Below are positions 1 to 9,229 of a stretch of DNA of 64,000 nucleotides, piece by piece (positions within the stretch are counted from its first letter, which is position 1; each line of letters opens with the position of its first letter). The notes beneath the pieces are model-generated. The model ran no database searches, was not told where the DNA came from, and saw nothing but the letters and a program-made list of their open reading frames with translations. This stretch comes from Deferribacteres bacterium (lineage in GTDB: Bacteria; Zhuqueibacterota; Zhuqueibacteria; Zhuqueibacterales; Geothermadaptataceae). The position numbers and the translations under genes were made by a program. The stretch lies in assembly GCA_020633655.1 (NCBI GenBank), contig JACKDF010000005.1, positions 62,001-126,000 on the forward strand, written 5' to 3'.

Positions 1-1
1 C

Positions 2-1639
2 AAAGCGCATTCCGAATATCCCGCTGGTGATTTTGTGGAATACGACTTTGATGACACCGGAAAATTGGTGCCTGTCAATCGGGAATATGGCCGTAACACC
101 GCAAATATCATCGTCGGTGTGCTAACGAATTATACAAAAAAATACCCGGAAGGTATGAAACGCGTAGTTTTATTAGGGGATCCCAGCAAAGCGCTTGGGG
201 CGTTGGCGGAACTGGAATGCAGCCGTATCAATGCCGGAATCGATTTAGCGGAAAAAATGCAAATACCGGTCGAATGGTTTGCTATTTCTGCCGGAGCGAA
301 AATCTCGATGGATAGCGGGACTGAAAACATGGACTGGATTTCCCTGGTCTTGCGTCGATTGATCACCTTTACCCAAAGTGGGGGAGAGGTGAACGTAATT
401 GTAACCGGTATAAATGTTGGCGCCCAGCCTTACTGGAATGCCGAAGCAACGATGCTTATGCACACACGTGGTATTCTCATCATGATGCCTGAAAGCGCGA
501 TGGTGCTCACAGGAAAGCAGGCCCTGGAATACAGTGGTGGCATTGCCGCTGAAGACAATCAGGGTATCGGTGGGTATGAGCGAGTGATGGGACCGAACGG
601 GCAAGCGCAATATTTTGCCAAAGACATTGCCGAAGCGGTAAAAATTTTGCTGAGCTATTACAATCACACCTACCGGATTCCCGGTGAACGCTTCCCACGC
701 AAAGCTGCGACGACCGATCCCTTTGAACGTGATGTGTGTGAATTTCCCCATGGGGGCGAATTTGAGCGTGTCGGTGATGTATTTTCGAATAAAACCAATC
801 CCGATCGTAAGAAACCGTTTGATATAAGGCAGGTGATGCGCGCCTGTAAGGATCTCGATCAGCCCCACCTGGAACGCTGGTTTGCAATGCAGGACGCAGA
901 GATTGCTGTGGTTTGGGATGCCCACATCGGTGGCCAACCGGTCTGCATGATCGGCATCGAATCGAGGCCGATGGCGCGTACTGGATTCGTGCCGGCTGAT
1001 GGTCCAAAACAATGGACCGGCGGCACCCTCTTCCCGCAAGCATCACGAAAAGTGGCGCGAGCAATTAATGCTGCAAGTGATAACCGTCCGCTGGTAGTCA
1101 TCGCCAATCTTTCCGGTTTTGATGGCTCTCCGGAAAGCCTGCGTAATTGGCAATTGGAATATGGCGCTGAAATTGGTCGCGCTGTAGTTAATTTTCAAGG
1201 CCCAATAGTTTTCGCGGTCGTCTCCCGCTACCACGGTGGTGCATTTGTGGTATTTTCAAATGCGTTGCATGATAATATGGAAGTCATCGCTTTGGAAGGT
1301 ACGTATGCATCGGTAATCGGCGGTGCCCCTGCTGCAGCAGTGGTATTTGCACGGGAAGTGAAAAATCGAGTTCTGGCTGATTCACGCATGAAAGAAATTG
1401 AAGAGCGGCTTGCTACTGCAAAAGACGAAGAAGTGGCGTCGTTGAAGGATTTAAAAGAGAAAACCTATCAAGCCATTTATTCTGAAAAACTCGGTGAAGT
1501 TGCTGACGAATTCGATAGTATCCACAGCGTACAACGCGCAGAGAAAGTCGGCTCTGTTGATAAAATTATTCCACCAGATCAGTTACGGCCATATTTGATT
1601 GCAGCAATTGAGAGAGGGATGAAAAAGGAATTGGAATAA
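2..1639 (+). CDS. Acyl-CoA carboxylase, carboxyltransferase part (5' end outside the window)
   Basis: The frame is open from the first base of the window, so the true start lies upstream; a GTG at 35 is only an internal codon. The visible 540 or so residues contain both halves of a biotin-dependent carboxyltransferase fold. The N-terminal half has SAGAKISMDSG and a VTGINVGAQPYW stretch. The C-terminal half has ANLSGFDGSPESLRNWQLEYG, a glycine-rich GGAFVVFS oxyanion segment and GGAPAAAVVF. The spacing and the opening YDFDDTGKLVPVNRE resemble the carboxyltransferase of long, multi-domain (eukaryote-like) carboxylases better than the separate AccD subunits, so biotin carboxylase and carrier domains may lie upstream. 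Such enzymes move CO2 from carboxybiotin to acetyl-, propionyl- or a similar acyl-CoA in the cytoplasm. Substrate cannot be decided from the sequence. A hairpin terminator follows at 1755. Confidence 0.88.
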   Translation, partial: KAHSEYPAGDFVEYDFDDTGKLVPVNREYGRNTANIIVGVLTNYTKKYPEGMKRVVLLGDPSKALGALAELECSRINAGIDLAEKMQIPVEWFAISAGAKISMDSGTENMDWISLVLRRLITFTQSGGEVNVIVTGINVGAQPYWNAEATMLMHTRGILIMMPESAMVLTGKQALEYSGGIAAEDNQGIGGYERVMGPNGQAQYFAKDIAEAVKILLSYYNHTYRIPGERFPRKAATTDPFERDVCEFPHGGEFERVGDVFSNKTNPDRKKPFDIRQVMRACKDLDQPHLERWFAMQDAEIAVVWDAHIGGQPVCMIGIESRPMARTGFVPADGPKQWTGGTLFPQASRKVARAINAASDNRPLVVIANLSGFDGSPESLRNWQLEYGAEIGRAVVNFQGPIVFAVVSRYHGGAFVVFSNALHDNMEVIALEGTYASVIGGAPAAAVVFAREVKNRVLADSRMKEIEERLATAKDEEVASLKDLKEKTYQAIYSEKLGEVADEFDSIHSVQRAEKVGSVDKIIPPDQLRPYLIAAIERGMKKELE

Positions 1640-1754
1640 AGCGATCATCCTTGCGTACAATCGTGGCGTTTATCATCGTAGTAAAGCGGGATGTTGGCAG
1701 AATTTCACTGAAAAAAGTACTTCTGTAAAGAATGAGGTAATCTATTTTTAACCT

Positions 1755-1804
1755 AAAATGCAATATTTTATAAAGTAGTATAAAAAAATATTGCATTTTT
1801 TTTT
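1755..1804 (+). terminator. Rho-independent terminator of the carboxylase gene
   Basis: A perfect 15-bp stem (1755-1769 with 1785-1799, built on AAAATGCAATATTTT) with a 15-nt loop is followed by a run of T residues to 1804. It lies 115 bases after the carboxylase stop. Because it covers 1791, a start for the next small gene at 1791 is unlikely. Confidence 0.8.
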
Positions 1805-1892
1805 ATTAATCCTTATTGTTGCCGTCGCATTTTTTATAACGTTTTTTAATTACTTCTATTTATTAAATTGTTTACAGGAGCTTGAAAGTAGC

Positions 1893-2048
1893 ATGGCACA
1901 AATCGTTGAAAATATTCTTCGTAAAAATAATATATGCCCAACAGCAGTCGCAAATCGTGAAGTCAGTCTGAGTACCTTGCGCTCCATCGTTAAAAATGAT
2001 GGCCAATCTTTTGAAGTGTTTCAGAAAATGGTACAAATGCGTTCATGA
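1893..2048 (+). CDS. Small orphan protein, 51 aa, unknown function
   Basis: No family recognised. The frame is open from 1791 and could give 85 residues with a hydrophobic N-terminus, but 1791 lies inside the upstream terminator hairpin. The ATG at 1893 is preceded by AGGAG at 1876-1880 (12-base spacer) and is preferred. The product begins MAQIVENILRKNN and is soluble, mildly basic and without cysteine pairs beyond a single Cys. It is bounded by one terminator upstream (1755-1804) and another 23 bases after the stop (2072-2104), so it would form its own transcript. A non-coding RNA in the same interval is an alternative. Confidence 0.45.
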   Translation: MAQIVENILRKNNICPTAVANREVSLSTLRSIVKNDGQSFEVFQKMVQMRS

Positions 2049-2071
2049 TGTCTGCATTTTAAAAGTTTAAA

Positions 2072-2104
2072 AAAAGCGAATTTTATGATTCGCTTTTTTT
2101 TTTG
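2072..2104. terminator. Bidirectional hairpin terminator
   Basis: AAAAGCGAAT (2072-2081) pairs perfectly with ATTCGCTTTT (2088-2097) around a 6-base loop. T-rich tracts follow on both strands, so it can end the small gene on the plus strand and the histidine kinase (stop at 2259) on the minus strand. Confidence 0.8.
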
Positions 2105-2258
2105 CCTTTTTCTGGAATTTTAGCCTTGAATTAAATCTCACGTGGAATTTAATTGGAGCGCCTCCTTTGCCCTCAAATTTAGGCGGAAACTTCGTTGAAA
2201 AGCGAAAAACGCTATTTTGTCAGAGATAACGGTGAATTAACTTGGTTGGATGTAAATC

Positions 2259-5015
2259 TCATTCAGGAATATTATTCCCTTCACCATCAAATAGTTTCCT
2301 CATCGCGTCGGATATTTCTGCGGTTAGTACGGGTTTGGCAAGAATTTCCCGAATGCCGTAGCGCTTATAAATCTCTTCATTTAAGGATTCACTGTAGCCG
2401 GTAATCATTATCACCGGGAGCTCCGGGCGCACTTTTTGAATAGCCTTGATGAGTTCCAAACCAGTCATAATCGGCATGGTCAAGTCGGTGATCAACAGGT
2501 CGACGAACTCGGATTGATTATGAAAAAAGCGCAGCGCATCCTGACTGTTTGTGTAAGGGTAAATGGTGTAGCCGTAGTCCTCCAGCATTTGCTTCAGCAT
2601 TTGCACGATCATGTTCTCGTCATCCACCAGAAGGATTCGTTCATTGCCCCGTCGAATTGGGTTCACAATTTTATGCGTTTCAATATCGAGACTCTGCAAG
2701 GCAGGGAGGAATATTGTAAACGTCGTCCCTTTGTTTCGTTCACTCTGAACAGTAATATCTCCCTGATGGCTTCGAATTATTCCATGCACAACTGAAAGGC
2801 CGAGTCCTGTACCTTTACCCCCTGTTTTTGTACTAAAAAATGGCTCAAAAATACGGTCTCTGGTTATGGCATCCATGCCTATTCCCGTGTCCGTTACGGT
2901 AAGGCGAAGATAGTCTCTGGCTTTCAGGTTCGGATGCATGGCTTGCATATTTTCATCGAAAAGCACTTGATCCAGTTCAATTTTTAGAGTACCTCCACTT
3001 TTTTCCATGGCGTGAAATGCATTGGTGCATAAATTCATTATAACTTGATGCATTTGCGTTGCATCAGCGATGACGGGACTGCAGTTTTCATCTATCTTCT
3101 TTTGTATCTCGATAGTTACCGGGAGTGTCGGCCGTAATAATTGCAGCGTTTCATCAATAATCGCGGGAAGTGCCAGAGGTTTGCGTTCTTGCTCAACCTG
3201 CCTGCTGAATGTCAGAATTTGTTGCACGAGTTGTTTTGCCTGTCTCGCGGCATTGAAGATGCTCTGAATATCCGGATAGAGATGATGCGATTCATCCAAA
3301 TGGAGCAAAGCCATGTCGGAATAACCTAAAATAGGGGAGAGCAAATTGTTAAAATCGTGGGCAATGCCACCTGCCAGCGTGCCGATAGTTTCGAGCTTCT
3401 GGGAACGCCGTAATTGAAGCTCAAGCTGTGCTTTCTCCTCTTCCGCTTGCATGCGATCCGTTATGTCGGATAAAAAATTGAGAGTGGCTGGTTTACCTTT
3501 CCAGTCGAGACGGACAATATTGATTTCAACCCATTTTGTGGAGCCTGCCCGATCAACGATGCGAAAGGTGTATTTTTGTTTCACATCTTCGCCGCGCAAT
3601 CTTTTCAGGTGGCGCTCGACGACCATGGCTCTATCTTCCGGATGGATGAAATTATTAATTAGTTTGCCAATCATTTCTTCGGGATGGTAACCCAGGAGCT
3701 TGAAGCAACGGTGATTGATAAATTCGATAATGCCATTTTGCGCGACAATAATTAATTCCACTGCATTTTCGACGAGTATTCGGTACTTTTCCTCACTTTT
3801 TCGCAATGCTTTTTCTGCCAATTTCCGTTCGGTAATGTCTCTCCAAACGACATGCAGAAAACTCTCGGATTGGAGCGGAATTGCAGTGAGAAGGACTTCA
3901 ACGGGGAAGACGTCGCCATTTTTTCGCATATGTTCCCATTCAAACCGGAGACTGCCTTTTTCAAAGGCGATGGTCATCATCTCATCCGCTTTTTCATAGG
4001 AATTTCTCCCATCGGGTTGTGTTGGTGGGGAGAGCTGTGACGGGTGTGTTTCGAGCAATTCCTCCTTGCTATCGTAACCAAGCATTTCTATGGTTGCAGA
4101 ATTGCAATCAACGAATTTATTGCCTCGGATAATGAGTAAAGCATCTGTTGAATGTTCGAAGAGCGTTCTATATTTATTTTCGCTTTCGAGAATATCGATT
4201 TCATTCATTTTGTGTGTAGTGATGTTTTCGCAGGCAACAAAAATTAATTGCTCTCCTGTACTTTTTTTCAGCAGGCGGGCGGCTTCTCTTACCCAAATAA
4301 TTTGGCCTTGCTTGTCTACTTTGCGAAATTCCCATCGTTGTAATTTGCCAGGATTCCTTTGGCAGGATTGCAGGTGAGCTAATAATAATTTTTGATCCTC
4401 AGGATGAATGATGACGGATATGTGCTTGCCCAGGAGCTCTTTTTTTTCATACCCCAGCTGTTGTGCGCCGAATAAATTAATTTGTTGAATAATGCCATCG
4501 ACGGATAAGGTGAGATTCATCGTAGGACTGTTGTCATAAAACTCCTGAAAATCATCCTGCATTGTGTGAAGATTTTCATTTTGTTGCGTCAATTTCTGTT
4601 CGAGGGCATGACTGTATTGTTCATAGACATTCCGGAAGGCACGATCGATGTAGGGTATTAACTCATTGTTATTGCTGATATTTTCAACAAGGCTGAATGC
4701 CATCTCTTTCAGAATGCGAATTGTGGAATCGTCTAAATGTTTTGAGGCCGTATGCACAATAGCACGCAATTCAGGATTGATTCCTGTCAGTTCCGTCAAA
4801 AGTTGTATAACATTCTGTTCAGCTGATTCCAGTTGTAATACAGCAACATCAAAGTGATTTTGATTGAAAATTCCAATTGCATCACGGCTGTTTTCAGCAA
4901 AATGCACCTTTAAACCGTTTCTTTCGCACAAATCTTTTAAATCATCGCGTGTGCTCGGTGTGTCGTTCACCAGGAGTAAATTGTTGTGATGCTCAGTTCC
5001 TTGCAGCGATTTCAT
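2259..5015 (-). CDS. Hybrid histidine kinase: degenerate receiver - 3 PAS - HisKA/HATPase - receiver
   Basis: Cytoplasmic, 918 residues, no membrane segment. Order: a receiver-like domain at about 12-125 whose expected phospho-Asp is replaced (DVAVLQLES, Gln61), so it is probably not phosphorylated; PAS domains at about 150-270, 275-400 and 405-525; a HisKA domain with the H-box GGIAHDFNN (His553); an HATPase domain with N and G boxes (NLCTNAFHAM, DTGIGM, GKGTGLGLSVVHG); and a canonical C-terminal receiver (Asp844 in ITDLTMP, Lys894). It would autophosphorylate and pass the phosphate to its own Asp844; no separate output regulator is encoded next to it. AAGGGATG precedes the ATG. Closely similar in its kinase core to the gene at 9230-12163, so the two are paralogues. 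The signal sensed is unknown. Confidence 0.93.
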   Translation of the reverse strand: MKSLQGTEHHNNLLLVNDTPSTRDDLKDLCERNGLKVHFAENSRDAIGIFNQNHFDVAVLQLESAEQNVIQLLTELTGINPELRAIVHTASKHLDDSTIRILKEMAFSLVENISNNNELIPYIDRAFRNVYEQYSHALEQKLTQQNENLHTMQDDFQEFYDNSPTMNLTLSVDGIIQQINLFGAQQLGYEKKELLGKHISVIIHPEDQKLLLAHLQSCQRNPGKLQRWEFRKVDKQGQIIWVREAARLLKKSTGEQLIFVACENITTHKMNEIDILESENKYRTLFEHSTDALLIIRGNKFVDCNSATIEMLGYDSKEELLETHPSQLSPPTQPDGRNSYEKADEMMTIAFEKGSLRFEWEHMRKNGDVFPVEVLLTAIPLQSESFLHVVWRDITERKLAEKALRKSEEKYRILVENAVELIIVAQNGIIEFINHRCFKLLGYHPEEMIGKLINNFIHPEDRAMVVERHLKRLRGEDVKQKYTFRIVDRAGSTKWVEINIVRLDWKGKPATLNFLSDITDRMQAEEEKAQLELQLRRSQKLETIGTLAGGIAHDFNNLLSPILGYSDMALLHLDESHHLYPDIQSIFNAARQAKQLVQQILTFSRQVEQERKPLALPAIIDETLQLLRPTLPVTIEIQKKIDENCSPVIADATQMHQVIMNLCTNAFHAMEKSGGTLKIELDQVLFDENMQAMHPNLKARDYLRLTVTDTGIGMDAITRDRIFEPFFSTKTGGKGTGLGLSVVHGIIRSHQGDITVQSERNKGTTFTIFLPALQSLDIETHKIVNPIRRGNERILLVDDENMIVQMLKQMLEDYGYTIYPYTNSQDALRFFHNQSEFVDLLITDLTMPIMTGLELIKAIQKVRPELPVIMITGYSESLNEEIYKRYGIREILAKPVLTAEISDAMRKLFDGEGNNIPE

Positions 5016-5424
5016 GGATTCATCCCTTAAACAAAATTACTCTAAGGAAGTTTGCTTGAGCAGGAAATATGTGGATTCTTCCCTGAATAGTCTCCTGGCC
5101 TGCTTTATTCATGCAATGCTCAAAGTGATCGATGGGCAGGGGATATCTCCTGCCCAATCCCGTCGGTTATGAAAAAAGCAGGATAGATTTTCTTTGCTTA
5201 TCGTCAAGCCGGGCATATTTAATTAACCTAATCGTGTTTATGCCAGCTTTCGCCTTTAAAAATGGAGATATCCCACATGTGATGAAAATAGGGGAGGTTC
5301 TTTTGAAATGACCAATTGCCCAGACTCAAGAGATACGTAAAATGCAAATTAAAAAATTAACAGATTTTCGCAAGTATCATTTCTAGTTATAAATTAAATT
5401 AGAGAAATGATTTATTGCTTTTCG
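5016..5424. other. Intergenic region, 409 bp
   Basis: Contains the promoter region of the histidine kinase gene on the minus strand and the palindromic element at 5099-5182. Near the end of the M6 protease gene, ATCATTTCT (5376-5384) can pair with AGAAATGAT (5403-5411), a weak candidate terminator. No gene is supported. Confidence 0.5.
5099..5182. repeat. Palindromic element, family A, copy 1
   Basis: An 84-bp element with inverted ends (CCTGCTTTATTCAT against ATGAAAAAAGCAGG) and an inner hairpin GGGCAGGGGATATCTCCTGCCC-like (about 5134-5155). A second copy with the same length and most of the same bases lies at 59179-59261. No coding capacity; its form is that of a MITE or REP-like mobile palindrome. 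Confidence 0.75.
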
Positions 5425-6717
5425 CTATTGGTTCACGGTCGGTTTGTATTTGATTCGAACAATCACTCTGTTAGCTTTCTGCCGCAGAACTCTTACCTGA
5501 ATAGACAACTGATCGTGGGCAGTGCCTGACCTGCTATGGAGGAGTGGCTTTAGAATGAGGCTGTCTCCTGCACGCAATGCATCGCTCGCCTCGCCTTTAT
5601 CATTCTCGGAAAACGTGCTGTCTGCTGCAATCCAGGTGATCTGTTGGGCTTTGGATGCTCGTGGTCGAATATGCGCAATCATTAATCCTCGTGCAGGTAA
5701 TTCGCCTTCCACACAATCACCTTTTTCGAAAATGCTTATTCTTTGTCTGTTTTCGAGCAAAAAATAGTCGGAACTGTTTGGTAAATCGATTTTGTAGTAG
5801 GTATTCGTTGTAATGGCATCCGGTATGGAAAGAAGCGTATCCCTTTTAATCTCAATTGGATGAATCCAGCCGAGTTTTTCCCGTTCATAACCACTCATTG
5901 CATAACAAAATGCATTGCCGTCATGAATGCCGAATTCACCAATACTGGAATAATGTCCGGCTCCAAAAAAATAGTGGCTTATTTCGTGGGTAACGATGGA
6001 ACGGGATGTGGGGAGTGTATAATTGCCGCGCTGCATTGTACCTGACCCCGGAAATCGGCCGAGAATTCTTTTGTTATCCTTGGTGATAGACTTGCTGAAG
6101 CCGAAACCTGATATGCCTTGATAACTGGTTCCAGGCGTGAGAATCTTGTGTTGCCAATGCCGGTAAAGAAAAAGAATAAAATCGACATCCCCATCGTTGT
6201 CATTATCGTAGCGACTGAAATCGACACCGTTTTCATCGAGCCAATCTATTATTTGGGTGGATAAAAAGCCTCTGCCATGTTTCGTTTTATCCGTATAAAA
6301 TGCGAAAGGCTGTGGTGTGAGATAAAGAATCGGAAAAACATCGCCAATAAAATGAAATTGTTCATTCGACATTTGGGCAAAATAATCGCTTAAACTTCCT
6401 TCGCTGTATTTCTTTGCTTTCTTGGGTGCTAAAAATTTTTCTCCAAGCGCCCATTTTGGAATGGAATGCCGATTTGATGGCCAACCCAAAAGGGAATCGG
6501 AGGGACATGGATCATCCCACGTATCGTCTTGAAACTGCACAAAGACGGCCAGGACGCGAAATGTACCTTGTGTTGGGATAAAAGGCGGTCCGTAACTCTG
6601 GGCAGCAAGCACACTTGGAAGGAGAAAGTGAACACAACCGACCAGACAAAAAATTGCAATCCGACGGAGGAAAATGCCATCTCTCTCCTTATCTGTCGAA
6701 TTATTGAGCAACAGCAC
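5425..6717 (-). CDS. Secreted M6-like zinc metalloprotease
   Basis: 430 residues with an N-terminal signal peptide (hydrophobic core about 20-38, ending VLAAQS). The zinc motif HEISH is at 244-248 in the context SRSIVTHEISHYFFGAGH. It is followed by GYEREKLGWI, which is typical of M6 (immune inhibitor A-like) peptidases. An Asp-rich DNDNDGDVDF loop at 171-180 may bind calcium. It should act outside the cytoplasm; no sorting domain or membrane anchor is seen at the C-terminus. The start used is a GTG at 6717, only 4 bases after the stop of the upstream lipoprotein gene, so the two are one operon. A good ribosome site (AAGGAGAG) sits inside the gene before an ATG in another frame, leaving the true start uncertain. 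Confidence 0.82.
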   Translation of the reverse strand: MLLLNNSTDKERDGIFLRRIAIFCLVGCVHFLLPSVLAAQSYGPPFIPTQGTFRVLAVFVQFQDDTWDDPCPSDSLLGWPSNRHSIPKWALGEKFLAPKKAKKYSEGSLSDYFAQMSNEQFHFIGDVFPILYLTPQPFAFYTDKTKHGRGFLSTQIIDWLDENGVDFSRYDNDNDGDVDFILFLYRHWQHKILTPGTSYQGISGFGFSKSITKDNKRILGRFPGSGTMQRGNYTLPTSRSIVTHEISHYFFGAGHYSSIGEFGIHDGNAFCYAMSGYEREKLGWIHPIEIKRDTLLSIPDAITTNTYYKIDLPNSSDYFLLENRQRISIFEKGDCVEGELPARGLMIAHIRPRASKAQQITWIAADSTFSENDKGEASDALRAGDSLILKPLLHSRSGTAHDQLSIQVRVLRQKANRVIVRIKYKPTVNQ

Positions 6718-6721
6718 GTGT

Positions 6722-7555
6722 TTACTCAGTTACTTCAAAAATCGAATATTCGCGTTCAAAGGGAACATCGAGGAAAAAAATGCTCGGTTGGAAAGCAAAT
6801 TCCCCAAGGGATTGCAGTAAGGCTTTCGGGAGCTTTTGGTGGGAAGGGTAAAGAAATGGAATAATTTCGTATTTTCCCACAGGGATTGGAAAATTGGCAA
6901 AATTGAATGTTAGTTCCTTATTTTTCGGAACGATAGTTACCAAGGCGAGTTCTGAAGTTTTGTAGGTCGAAAGAGCGTGGAAAATAAACATATTGCTCGT
7001 TTCGATTTCCCGTAAAAAAATGATACCGAGGGGGCCGCTTGAGTAACTATTCGGAATGACGACAGTTACCGAGTCATTGACTGCGCTTATTTCTGTTGTA
7101 ATGGTTATGGTTGATACAGTTTTCTGGGCAATACGCTGCGGACTTGCCCATGTGCGTATTTTTAAAAATTTTTCCAAAGGCCTGCGTAAGACGAGATACC
7201 CTTTTCCATTGACATCTTCTTCCCCATAGATTACAGCATCATTGCGGATGGCAACTTTTGCGGAATCCAACAGATAATTTGCAGAATAAAAGTAAACATT
7301 AAACGTACCACTCGTATTTACTCCACGCAAGCCTGGCGGAATTTTTAGAACAAAATTTCCCTCATCATCAACATTTGTGGCGATGTTGTATTCTTCCAGC
7401 CAAACATAGGTACCTTTTGCATTGGCGCCATCGGCAAGAGAAACCGATCCTTTTATCTCTTTGTTCTCCGGAGTAATTTTCGTGCTGCTAAAGGGATTCT
7501 TTTCGCAGGAGATTAGCAGGGAATATGTCACCAGTATTAGGAGTATTTTCTTCAT
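6722..7555 (-). CDS. Lipoprotein with a carboxypeptidase-regulatory-like domain
   Basis: 277 residues. Signal peptide with a lipobox LLISC (Cys17), so it should be a lipid-anchored envelope protein. Residues about 36-75 (IKGSVSLADGANAKGTYVWLEE then DDEGNFVLKIPPG) match the pattern of carboxypeptidase-regulatory or prealbumin-like beta domains. The rest is beta-rich and not recognised. Its stop is 4 bases before the start of the M6-type protease, so the two are probably co-translated and may work together at the cell surface. No enzymatic motif is seen; function unknown. Confidence 0.7.
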   Translation of the reverse strand: MKKILLILVTYSLLISCEKNPFSSTKITPENKEIKGSVSLADGANAKGTYVWLEEYNIATNVDDEGNFVLKIPPGLRGVNTSGTFNVYFYSANYLLDSAKVAIRNDAVIYGEEDVNGKGYLVLRRPLEKFLKIRTWASPQRIAQKTVSTITITTEISAVNDSVTVVIPNSYSSGPLGIIFLREIETSNMFIFHALSTYKTSELALVTIVPKNKELTFNFANFPIPVGKYEIIPFLYPSHQKLPKALLQSLGEFAFQPSIFFLDVPFEREYSIFEVTE

Positions 7556-7651
7556 TTTTTATCTCAAAATTCCATTTGAACCTGGTCTTTAGCCAGTGCT
7601 GGAAAATTGTTTAAATGTTACTGCAATAGATTTGTTGTGTAGCTGTGCCAA

Positions 7652-9130
7652 TTAATCGCTGTCTTTTACGATGCGAAATCCTTCGTAGGAATAACCTTCT
7701 TTATTTGGGACTGCTTTTGGAAAACGAAATGTACTCGAACAGAACATATCACTGTAAAGAGCTGAACCTCCACGGGTAATCATGACGATTTCAGAGCCGG
7801 TAAAATTAATCGGGAACGGGGAACCTGGACCGTAGGGATTATCGTGCGGGCTGATACTGTAATAGTCTTTTTGATAAAAATCGAATACGATCTCCGCAGC
7901 ATTTCCTGCCATATCATACAAACCGTACTTGTTTGGTGCAAAGGAACCCACGGGCGAGAGTCCATTCCAGATGTCCTTGCCTTCTGAACTTAAATAATTT
8001 GCCAGATCATGATTAATTTGTCCTGTATTCGTTCCATATTCAGCCTGTTCTCCTCCACGGCTCGCTTTTTCCCATTCCGCTTCTGTGGGAAGCCGATAGC
8101 CATAGTGCATGCAAAAAGCCATTGCCCCATACCATGTGAGCCGAACGACCGGATAGTTTTCATATTCGGGATAGACATGAAAAAAGGCAATATCATCGAT
8201 TGATGGTTGGAAGTAGATGAAATTGTCGGGACTACCTTCGCGCACCATAACGAGACCATAAATAGTTGCATTGTATGGACCGCCGTTGCCTATAAGCAAT
8301 CCGTTTTCGACGATCACATCTCCCCGTTTAAATGCCTCGTTCATATATTTCACATAAAGACCATTGGTTATTTCGTATTTGCTCATTTCAAAGGCATCTG
8401 TGTAAACTTCATGCTCCGGACGGACGTCGGACCAACCGTTGTTGCTCCCCATGATAAACGTTCCCGCAGGAATTGATACAAATTCTACATCCAGAGGATC
8501 CTGAGTTGTAAGTTCAAATTGGATTTCCGCATAAAGAGCCTGAAAGCTGATGGATATGGTGACATCACCCACTGCTGCAGGATTCGCGATGAATAAACCA
8601 GTTGCATCGATTGTCCCGGCTGATTGCGGTTCCACGACCCATTCAACCAGATCACTGACCAATTCCGCATCTCTGCCTGTATCATCTAAATATTCTGCGA
8701 TGGCATTAAACTGTTTTGATTGGCCTGCGGCCACAGCAGGATTTATCGGCCAGATTGTAAGAGTAACAGCACGACCGGTTACAGAAATCGTTAAGCTATC
8801 TGTTATGTTTTGATAGATACAATAGACTTTTTCACTTCCCGATTTATTGCTGATTGCACGGAAGAGCCCATCTTCAGTGACCATGCCAAGCAAACCTGTT
8901 TCAACTTGCCATAAAGCTTCCTGGGTAATATCCTGTGTTGAACCATTTGTAAGGGTTGCTATCGCTTGAAGTTGGAGGGAGCCGAAGGCATGAATGGATG
9001 AGTCAGGCGCGTTAATCTGGATTGAAACGGCCAGGTCAGGTCTGGATGGATTGTTCCTGCATTGGAGTATGATTAATAAAATACTAATCGAAAACAAGCT
9101 TTGGACAGTACGCTTAAAGAATCGAACCAT
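7652..9130 (-). CDS. SUMF1/FGE-sulfatase-fold lipoprotein with Big2-like domains
   Basis: About 492 residues from the ATG at 9130, chosen because GGAG lies about 12 bases before it; an ATG at 9148 would add six residues but lacks a ribosome site. Lipobox IILQC near residue 24. Two immunoglobulin-like (Big2-type) domains follow at about 30-120 and 122-210. From about 215 onward there is a formylglycine-generating-enzyme fold: VSIPAGTFIMGS, YEITNGLYVKYMN, RLPTEAEWEKASRGG, YGLYDMAGNAAEIV, RGGSALY and EGFRIVKD. True FGEs need paired catalytic cysteines that are not evident here, so a binding or other modifying role is as likely as sulfatase activation. It lies upstream of the lipoprotein/M6 protease pair in the same direction. 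Confidence 0.82.
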   Translation of the reverse strand: MVRFFKRTVQSLFSISILLIILQCRNNPSRPDLAVSIQINAPDSSIHAFGSLQLQAIATLTNGSTQDITQEALWQVETGLLGMVTEDGLFRAISNKSGSEKVYCIYQNITDSLTISVTGRAVTLTIWPINPAVAAGQSKQFNAIAEYLDDTGRDAELVSDLVEWVVEPQSAGTIDATGLFIANPAAVGDVTISISFQALYAEIQFELTTQDPLDVEFVSIPAGTFIMGSNNGWSDVRPEHEVYTDAFEMSKYEITNGLYVKYMNEAFKRGDVIVENGLLIGNGGPYNATIYGLVMVREGSPDNFIYFQPSIDDIAFFHVYPEYENYPVVRLTWYGAMAFCMHYGYRLPTEAEWEKASRGGEQAEYGTNTGQINHDLANYLSSEGKDIWNGLSPVGSFAPNKYGLYDMAGNAAEIVFDFYQKDYYSISPHDNPYGPGSPFPINFTGSEIVMITRGGSALYSDMFCSSTFRFPKAVPNKEGYSYEGFRIVKDSD

Positions 9131-9229
9131 GGCAGGTTTACTCTCCATGACAAAAGCAGTTGATTTCGTGAAAGCAATACACTTGAAACGTTATTTAAAG
9201 TTAATAAAATTTGCACAAGTGTAAATACT

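Noticed and set aside
245..1039. 264-codon open frame on the minus strand inside the carboxylase gene
   Set aside because: It is the complement of a well-conserved carboxyltransferase domain, has no ribosome site and encodes no recognisable protein.
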